Below are positions 6,856-11,725 of a stretch of DNA of 11,725 nt, piece by piece. A program made the translations under genes and the position numbers. How positions within the stretch are numbered: the first letter of the stretch is position 1; every line of letters starts with the position of its first letter. This stretch comes from Lachnospira sp. (GTDB taxonomy: Bacteria > Bacillota > Clostridia > Lachnospirales > Lachnospiraceae), in contig JAGAJD010000048.1 of NCBI GenBank assembly GCA_017626275.1, forward strand, positions 1 to 11,725, in the 5' to 3' direction. A model generated the notes under the pieces. That model searched no databases. It was not told the origin of the DNA and worked only from the letters and a program-made list of their open reading frames with translations.

Positions 6856-8343
6856 CTACGCATTTAACTGATGTGCCAACTGCTCAAGCCTGTTAGTCAT
6901 TGCCACAAGCTCTTCTACTATACTATTGTTAGTCTCACTTGACTCCTGCGTATCACTTGCATGCGCCGCAACTTCCTCTGAAATTGCTGAAATCGTAGAA
7001 ATACTGTCAACAATTCCCTTATTTGCTTCTGAAAGTCTTGTAACATAATCTGCAAGTCCGCTGGAATTCTTAAATACATTTTCTGAATTTTTTTCAATTA
7101 CAACAAAGCTTTGAGATGTCTTTTCAGTAGTCTCTTTCTGTCCTTCTATCATCTCAATCATATCTGTACTTACCTTAATTACGCTGCTTATCGCCTCTGA
7201 TACATTTTTAATCAAATCGGCAATTCGTACTGTTGAATTCTGTGTCTGCTGTGCCATCTGTGATATCTCTGATGCAACTACGGCAAAACCTTTTCCTGCC
7301 TCGCCTGCCCTTGCCGCCTCAATACTTGCATTGAGTGCCAAAAGACTTGTCTGTGTCGCAATTTCATCAATAATGTCAACAATAGAATTCATCTGTTTCA
7401 TATATTCATCAAGCTTTGACAGTTCCTCAGTAACATACTCTCCTGATTCAACCGATTTGTTTACCTGTGACACAAGAAGCTCTACATTTCTATTTCCCTG
7501 TTCGATCGCCTGACGGTTATCATTCATGCTGTCGATTACCTCTTTAGCCCCTGCCTCTACATTCTGAACCATAGACTGAATGGCTTCTGTCTGGCTAAGC
7601 TGGTTCTGTACCGCCTCGGCAGTATCATTTGAGCCTGAATTTACCTCTTCCATAGCTTCTTTCATTGCAGCCATGCTCTCACCAAGCACCGAAACCTTCT
7701 GTGAGGCCTCAAGTATCTGTGAAACCATCTGGTCTGAAATCTGCATTGTATTATTTAAAATGTTTGCTGTCTTTTCATTCTGATCATGAAGCTGCTGCAT
7801 TTTTACTGCGTTAAGCTTTCCTGTCACCTTTGAAGCATATAACTGGAATGCGCAGATTAACACCATAACGAGAACCTGAATTTCAACAGCAGCTGAATTT
7901 TGTGATGTATATATTCCTTTTGCAAAAAACATTCCAACCTGACATACATTAACAATAATTGCACCGATTCCAATCGGCAGCGAATACTTAAAATCATTAT
8001 ATACCGTGATTACTACAAGCATTGGAATTGTATATACAAACGTAAGATAATTGTTAGTTGTAAACATTACAAAAATATACAATGCTGCAAAACCATACCC
8101 GATTAAATGCTTTACCATTGTTGTATCTTTCTTCTTTTGGTAGAATATAATCTCTAAAACCGGCGGTATCATTGCAAATGCTATTGTAAGCAGTACATAG
8201 ATTAATGTTCTTGCACCCTTGACAAATTCTCCAAAATATGCAACAGAAATAATAAGACTTTCTACAAAATGGCATATCATTGCAAATTTATTGCATTTAG
8301 CTATTTCAAGATTAATTTTGGTCTGTCCTTTTACAGCTTCCAT
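6856..8343 (-). CDS. Methyl-accepting chemotaxis protein with six membrane helices and no extracellular sensor domain
   Basis: From the ATG at 8341-8343 this is a 495-residue transducer. The first about 170 residues form six predicted transmembrane helices (about 19-37, 45-67, 77-94, 99-115, 121-141, 151-170) with short loops, leaving both ends cytoplasmic. No dCache/4HB ligand domain and no HAMP are seen. The rest is a long helical signalling domain with the canonical tip at about 327-357 ([21 protein letters not shown], then KGFAVVASE), which contacts CheA/CheW. There is no C-terminal NWETF tether. An upstream GTG at 8358 is in frame, but its GTGGAGGAG sequence is itself the Shine-Dalgarno for the ATG (GGAGGAG, 8350-8356, spacing 6 nt), so the ATG is the true start. 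It is the first gene of a five-gene unit. The ligand is unknown; the membrane bundle may sense a lipid-soluble compound, membrane state or energy status (inference). Confidence 0.93.
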   Translation of the reverse strand: MEAVKGQTKINLEIAKCNKFAMICHFVESLIISVAYFGEFVKGARTLIYVLLTIAFAMIPPVLEIIFYQKKKDTTMVKHLIGYGFAALYIFVMFTTNNYLTFVYTIPMLVVITVYNDFKYSLPIGIGAIIVNVCQVGMFFAKGIYTSQNSAAVEIQVLVMVLICAFQLYASKVTGKLNAVKMQQLHDQNEKTANILNNTMQISDQMVSQILEASQKVSVLGESMAAMKEAMEEVNSGSNDTAEAVQNQLSQTEAIQSMVQNVEAGAKEVIDSMNDNRQAIEQGNRNVELLVSQVNKSVESGEYVTEELSKLDEYMKQMNSIVDIIDEIATQTSLLALNASIEAARAGEAGKGFAVVASEISQMAQQTQNSTVRIADLIKNVSEAISSVIKVSTDMIEMIEGQKETTEKTSQSFVVIEKNSENVFKNSSGLADYVTRLSEANKGIVDSISTISAISEEVAAHASDTQESSETNNSIVEELVAMTNRLEQLAHQLNA

Positions 8344-8382
8344 AATTTTCTCCTCCACGTATTCATTTTAATATACAAAATA

Positions 8383-8411
8383 ATTATACATTAACATTTA
8401 AAACAAGTAAA
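8383..8411 (-). promoter_or_regulatory. SigA-type promoter for the chemoreceptor-to-mscS unit
   Basis: On the minus strand TTTACT (8411-8406), 17 nt, then a perfect TATAAT (8388-8383) form a good vegetative promoter. It lies just after the serA terminator and about 40 nt before the chemoreceptor ATG. No flagellar-sigma (TAAA-N15-GCCGATAA) motif is seen, so this chemoreceptor appears to be transcribed by the housekeeping sigma factor rather than with flagellar genes. Confidence 0.65.
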
Positions 8412-8430
8412 CAAACAATTCGACAAGTTT

Positions 8431-8468
8431 AAAAAAAACGTTCTCCATGATAAACACAGAGAACGTTT
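8431..8468 (-). terminator. Intrinsic terminator after serA
   Basis: On the minus strand, 18 nt past the serA TAA, AAACGTTCTC (8468-8459 region) pairs perfectly with its complement at 8445-8436 to give a 10-bp stem with a 13-nt loop. It runs into eight consecutive T (8438-8431), the first three of which also close the stem. It ends the serC-serA transcript before the chemoreceptor promoter. Confidence 0.92.
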
Positions 8469-8486
8469 AAAATCCGTCTTGTTATA

Positions 8487-9650
8487 TTATTTTACAACTC
8501 TTACTTTAATAACTCCGTCAATAGACGCAAGCTTATCAATTACGCTGTCATCTGCACTCTTATCAATATCGAGTAATGAATATGCATAATCTCCTCTTGA
8601 CTTGTTAGACATTTCTCCAATGTTAATGCCTGCCTCGCCAAGAACTGAAGTAATCTTGCTGATAACAGCCGGAACATTCTTATGGCATACTGCAACTCTT
8701 CCTGCTGTCTTACAGATACCCATGTCACATGCAGGATAGTTTACTGAATTAATAATATTACCATTTTCAATGTAATTTCTTAACTGCTTAACTGCCATTA
8801 CTGCACAGTTATCCTCAGCCTCTTCCGTAGAAGCTCCAAGATGCGGAAGTACAAGTGCGCCTTCCATACCTGCCGTAGTAGTGTTAGGGAAGTCTGTTAC
8901 ATACTTCTTAACTCTACCTGACTTTAAAGCCTCTCCGATAGCAGCTTCGTCTACAAGCACATCTCTTGCACAGTTAATAATAATTGTGCCGTCCTGCATC
9001 ATATCAAAAGCAGCCTTATTAATCATTCCCTTTGTGCTGTCAAGCGCAGGAACATGAACAGTAATATAATTACATTCTCTGTAAATATCTTCCACATTTA
9101 CGATATGCTTTACTTTGCTTGAAAGATTCCAAGCAGCATTTACTGAAAGATATGGGTCATATCCGTAAACTTCCATTCCTAAAGCGATAGCTGCATTGGC
9201 AACTAACTGTCCAATCGCACCAAGTCCGATAACACCAAGCTTCTTGCCCTTAATTTCCTGTCCTGCAAACGCTTTCTTAGCTTTCTCTGCGTCTTTAGTG
9301 ATATCAGCATTATCTTTATTGTCAGCAACCCACTTATTACCGCCAATTAAATCTCTTGAAGCCAGAAGCATTGCTGCAATTACCTGCTCCTTAACTGCAT
9401 TAGCATTAGCACCCGGAGTATTGAATACTACAATACCTGCATCTGCACATTTATCAAGCGGAATATTATTAACGCCTGCACCTGCTCTTGCGATAGCCAG
9501 AAGGTTGTCGCTCAACTCCATATCATGCATTTTAGCACTTCTTACAAGTACTGCCTGTGCGTCTTCAAAAGAACTTTCTGTATTATAATCATCAGAAAAA
9601 AGTTCAAGACCAACTGCTGCAATATTATTAAGGCAATTTACGTTTATCAT
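8487..9650 (-). CDS. serA: D-3-phosphoglycerate dehydrogenase with ACT domain
   Basis: SerA oxidises 3-phosphoglycerate to 3-phosphohydroxypyruvate with NAD+, the first step of serine synthesis. The 387-residue protein has a split substrate domain, a Rossmann NAD-binding domain with GLGAIG (142-147) and the acidic residue D165, the Arg region NCARDVLVDE (226-235, Arg229), and the catalytic His270 in LPHLGAST. A C-terminal ACT domain (about 318-387, starting VAVCHKNVPAVISKI) probably binds serine for feedback control. It is the short SerA type without the intervening domain. The usual DVFxxEP loop before the His is replaced by TDFPNTTTAGMEG, and ARG by ARD; I believe this is a feature of the clostridial/Bacteroides subtype rather than damage. 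The start ATG overlaps the serC TAA by one base (TAATG), with GGAGA inside the serC end as SD, so translation is coupled. A terminator follows. Confidence 0.95.
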   Translation of the reverse strand: MINVNCLNNIAAVGLELFSDDYNTESSFEDAQAVLVRSAKMHDMELSDNLLAIARAGAGVNNIPLDKCADAGIVVFNTPGANANAVKEQVIAAMLLASRDLIGGNKWVADNKDNADITKDAEKAKKAFAGQEIKGKKLGVIGLGAIGQLVANAAIALGMEVYGYDPYLSVNAAWNLSSKVKHIVNVEDIYRECNYITVHVPALDSTKGMINKAAFDMMQDGTIIINCARDVLVDEAAIGEALKSGRVKKYVTDFPNTTTAGMEGALVLPHLGASTEEAEDNCAVMAVKQLRNYIENGNIINSVNYPACDMGICKTAGRVAVCHKNVPAVISKITSVLGEAGINIGEMSNKSRGDYAYSLLDIDKSADDSVIDKLASIDGVIKVRVVK

Positions 9651-10735
9651 TACTTTGTATTCTCCTTTTCAAACTTCTTCATAAACTCAACTAACTTTTC
9701 TACACCTTCAACCGGCATTGCATTGTAGATAGATGCTCTCATACCGCCAACGCTTCTGTGTCCCTTTAAGTTTACAAAGCCTGCTTTTTCAGCTTCTGCT
9801 ACAAACTTGGCATCTAATTCCTTATCACCTGTTACAAACGGAACATTCATAAGAGAACGGTCTTCTTTAACAACAGTTCCCTTAAACATCTTGCTCTCAT
9901 CAAGGAAATCATAGAGAATCTTAGCTTTCTTCTCATTATGTTCCTTCATTGCGCTTAAGCCGCCCATCTTCTTAATCCACTTAAAGACTTTACCGCAAAT
10001 GTAGATATTATAACAAGGAGGTGTATTATAAAGTGAATCTGCATCTGCCTGTGTCTTCCACTTTAACATTGTCGGAGTTCCCGGAAGTACATCATCAGTA
10101 ATCAAATCTTCTCTGATAATTGCAATTACAACTCCGGCAGGTCCGATATTCTTCTGTACTCCGCCATATACTACGCCATATTTTGTTATGTCCATAGGCT
10201 CTGACAAGAAACATGAAGAAACATCTGATACTAAAAGGTGTCCCTTTGTATTTGGAAGAGTCTTAAACTTTGTACCGTAAATTGTATTATTTTCACAAAT
10301 ATATACATAATCTGCATCTTCAGGAATATCAAGATCTGAACAGTCAGGTATGTATGAGAATGTCTTATCCTCTGATGATGCAACTGCAACTGCCTCACCA
10401 TAAATTAAAGCTTCCTTGTAAGCTTTCTTTGCCCACTGTCCTGTAATAATATATGCTGCTTTCTTATTCTTCATTAAGTTCATAGGAACTTCTGCGAAGA
10501 ACTGTGAAGCGCCGCCCTGTAAAAATAATACTTTATAATTATCAGGAATCTCTAATAAATCTCTTAAATCAGCTTCTGCCTCTTTGATAATGTTATCATA
10601 TACCTTAGAACGATGGCTCATCTCCATAACAGACTGTCCTGAACCCTGGTAATCCATCATCTCTGCTGCTGCTTCCTGCAATACTTCCTCCGGTAAAACT
10701 GCCGGTCCTGCACTAAAATTATAAACTCTTGCCAC
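9650..10735 (-). CDS. serC: Phosphoserine aminotransferase
   Basis: SerC transfers the amino group of glutamate to 3-phosphohydroxypyruvate to make O-phosphoserine; in many bacteria it also serves pyridoxal-phosphate synthesis. The 361 residues match family length. Features seen are the N-terminal RVYNFSAGPAVLP (3-15), the phosphate-binding LQGGASQFF (72-80), the cofactor Asp171 in SDVSS, the PLP-binding Lys195 in GGVQKNIGPAG, and the C-terminal GHRSVGGMRASIYNAM. The start is a GTG (10733-10735), supported by TAGGAGGA (10743-10750) 7 nt upstream and by the exact family N-terminus; no nearby ATG fits. It has its own near-consensus promoter 47-75 nt upstream of the start, overlapped by TGACATT repeats that may be an operator. 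It is followed immediately by serA with a one-base overlap, forming a two-gene serine operon. Confidence 0.96.
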   Translation of the reverse strand: MARVYNFSAGPAVLPEEVLQEAAAEMMDYQGSGQSVMEMSHRSKVYDNIIKEAEADLRDLLEIPDNYKVLFLQGGASQFFAEVPMNLMKNKKAAYIITGQWAKKAYKEALIYGEAVAVASSEDKTFSYIPDCSDLDIPEDADYVYICENNTIYGTKFKTLPNTKGHLLVSDVSSCFLSEPMDITKYGVVYGGVQKNIGPAGVVIAIIREDLITDDVLPGTPTMLKWKTQADADSLYNTPPCYNIYICGKVFKWIKKMGGLSAMKEHNEKKAKILYDFLDESKMFKGTVVKEDRSLMNVPFVTGDKELDAKFVAEAEKAGFVNLKGHRSVGGMRASIYNAMPVEGVEKLVEFMKKFEKENTK

Positions 10736-10777
10736 TTTTCTTTCCTCCTACAAGTTTTAACTTATTAAATCATTAAA

Positions 10778-10809
10778 TGACATTTTATGACATTGTTAAA
10801 GTAATGTCA
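10778..10809. repeat. Three TGACATT half-sites over the serC promoter, candidate operator
   Basis: On the plus strand TGACATT occurs at 10778-10784 and 10788-10794, exactly 10 bp (one helical turn) apart, and its complement AATGTCA at 10803-10809. The second and third copies form a 7-bp inverted repeat with an 8-nt spacer. The copies overlap the -10 and -35 boxes, the expected place for a repressor site. The binding protein is not known, and some of the similarity comes from the -35 box itself. Confidence 0.45.
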
Positions 10810-10810
10810 A
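10782..10810 (-). promoter_or_regulatory. Near-consensus SigA promoter of serC-serA
   Basis: On the minus strand a perfect TTGACA (-35, 10810-10805), a 17-nt spacer and TAAAAT (-10, 10787-10782, 5 of 6 consensus bases) lie between the acetolactate synthase stop and the serC GTG. Transcription would start about 10776, leaving a leader of about 40 nt. The strong match implies high basal activity unless a repressor acts. Confidence 0.8.
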
Positions 10811-10818
10811 CTCATTTT

Positions 10819-11725
10819 TCAAGCTTTCTTTGTTTCCATTCTCTCAAGGTCTTTTTTGTCAAATGCCTCTGAAATCGCTGCACCCGGTGAAACCATAGGA
10901 AATACCTTATCTTCCCTGTCAATTACACACTCAATCACACAAGGAATATTTAATTCAACAGCTTCCTTAAATGCCGCCTCAAATTCTTCTATTGTTGAAA
11001 CACGGTATGCCTTTGCTCCCAGTCCTTCAGAAACCTTTACAAAATCCACACAGTCATCGAGAACTGTTGCAGAATAACGCTTTCCATAGAACAAATCCTG
11101 CCACTGACGAACCATTCCAAGTACATGATTATTGAAAATAACCTCAATAATCGGAATGTTGTAACGTGTAGCTGTCGCAAGCTCATTCATATTCATTCTG
11201 AAACAGCCGTCTCCGGCAATGTTGATAACTGTTTTATCCTTACGTCCTACCTTTGCACCGATTGCTGCTCCAAGTCCATAACCCATTGTTCCAAGTCCGC
11301 CTGAAGTAAGCAATGTTCTCGGATTCTTATATTTGTAATGCTGTGCTGCCCACATCTGATGCTGTCCTACATCTGTTACTATAACAGCGTCTCCACCCGT
11401 CAGTTCATAGATTTTTTCCATTACAAGCGGGCCGTTTAAGCAGTCAGTACTGTATGACATTGGATATTTTTCCTGATATTCATGAATATGCTCTAACCAC
11501 TCATGCCTGTCAGCCTGCTCAAGCTTTGCGTTGACACGCTTCAAAATCTCAAGTGCATCACCGATAACGCTTGCATCTGTTCTGATATTTTTATTAATCT
11601 CTGCTGCATCTATATCAAAATGAAGAATTTTTGCATGTTTAGCAAATTTTTTCGTATTTCCCGTTACACGGTCAGAAAATCTTGCACCAATCGCAATAAG
11701 TAAATCGCACTCTGAAACTCCATAA
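10819..11725 (-). CDS. ilvB: Acetolactate synthase large subunit, C-terminal part (5' end beyond window)
   Basis: The frame is open from the window edge at 11725 to the TGA at 10819-10821, giving 301 residues; the full family has about 550-600. The first visible residues (SECDLLIAIGARFSDRVTGN) are the end of the central domain, followed by the C-terminal TPP-binding domain. That domain contains GGLGTMGYGLGAAIGAK and the TPP/Mg motif starting GDGCFRMNMNELAT and ending FNNHVLGMVRQWQ. The enzyme condenses two pyruvates (or pyruvate plus 2-oxobutyrate) to acetohydroxy acids for valine, leucine and isoleucine. The -RQWQ- sequence and biosynthetic-type motifs favour the IlvB rather than the catabolic AlsS form. 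A TTG at 11542-11544 is internal, not a start. No terminator is seen before serC, so read-through into the serine operon is possible. Confidence 0.93.
   Translation of the reverse strand, partial: YGVSECDLLIAIGARFSDRVTGNTKKFAKHAKILHFDIDAAEINKNIRTDASVIGDALEILKRVNAKLEQADRHEWLEHIHEYQEKYPMSYSTDCLNGPLVMEKIYELTGGDAVIVTDVGQHQMWAAQHYKYKNPRTLLTSGGLGTMGYGLGAAIGAKVGRKDKTVINIAGDGCFRMNMNELATATRYNIPIIEVIFNNHVLGMVRQWQDLFYGKRYSATVLDDCVDFVKVSEGLGAKAYRVSTIEEFEAAFKEAVELNIPCVIECVIDREDKVFPMVSPGAAISEAFDKKDLERMETKKA

Noticed and set aside
8344..8358. In-frame GTG start five codons upstream for the chemoreceptor
   Set aside because: The GTGGAGGAG sequence is the Shine-Dalgarno for the ATG at 8343, and no RBS precedes the GTG at a usable distance.
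9196..9588. Open plus-strand frame of 130 codons opposite serA
   Set aside because: It is antisense to a well-conserved gene, rich in A, L, S and P from complement codon bias, and has no plausible RBS or family motif.
10736..10818. Riboswitch or T-box upstream of serC
   Set aside because: The leader after the predicted start site is only about 40 nt and contains no T-box, SD-antisequestor or terminator-like fold.

Overview
The window looks like chromosomal DNA of an anaerobic, low-GC Firmicute, most likely a Lachnospiraceae-type Clostridium relative. The coding sequence is AT-rich, most ribosome binding sites are strong GGAGG types, and the gene set (short ACT-type SerA beside SerC, a DUF1015 protein, a VTC-domain/DUF4956 pair, a membrane chemoreceptor) is typical of gut Clostridia. 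The family assignment is inferred from protein character, not from a search. Every gene is on the minus strand, so the biological reading direction runs from base 11725 down to base 1. No RNA genes, CRISPR arrays, insertion sequences or phage genes were seen.

Reading in that direction: (a) 11725-10819 is the C-terminal half of acetolactate synthase large subunit (branched-chain amino acid synthesis), cut by the window edge. (b) A near-consensus promoter overlapped by TGACATT repeats drives serC and serA (10735-8487), whose stop and start codons overlap; a clear intrinsic terminator follows (8431-8468). (c) A second promoter (8383-8411) opens a five-gene unit with gaps of only 14-28 nt: a six-helix chemoreceptor, a DUF1015 protein, an alpha/beta-hydrolase esterase, a GlgB-like protein and an MscS-type channel, ending in a 17-bp-stem terminator (1359-1426). 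(d) A VTC-domain protein (polyphosphate polymerase-like) overlaps a DUF4956 membrane protein gene by 64 nt.

The low-coordinate end is not what it seems. Roughly bases 1-122 are GC-rich (about 58%) and encode, in a different minus-strand frame, a 39-residue piece of a thymidine/pyrimidine-nucleoside phosphorylase. It cuts off the DUF4956 gene in mid-reading-frame. This is most simply a chimeric contig end.

The most interesting biology is the GlgB-like protein. It keeps the branching-enzyme architecture and two catalytic carboxylates, but has lost the conserved Asp and His of GH13 region I and the His-Asp of region IV, and it carries a roughly 95-residue charged helical tail. It looks like a non-branching pseudoenzyme or scaffold derived from GlgB. 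Second is the DUF1015 protein with a DGHHR motif, encoded one gene away from serC-serA, which may have a role in serine metabolism. I did not find an obviously new multi-gene defence or mobile system.
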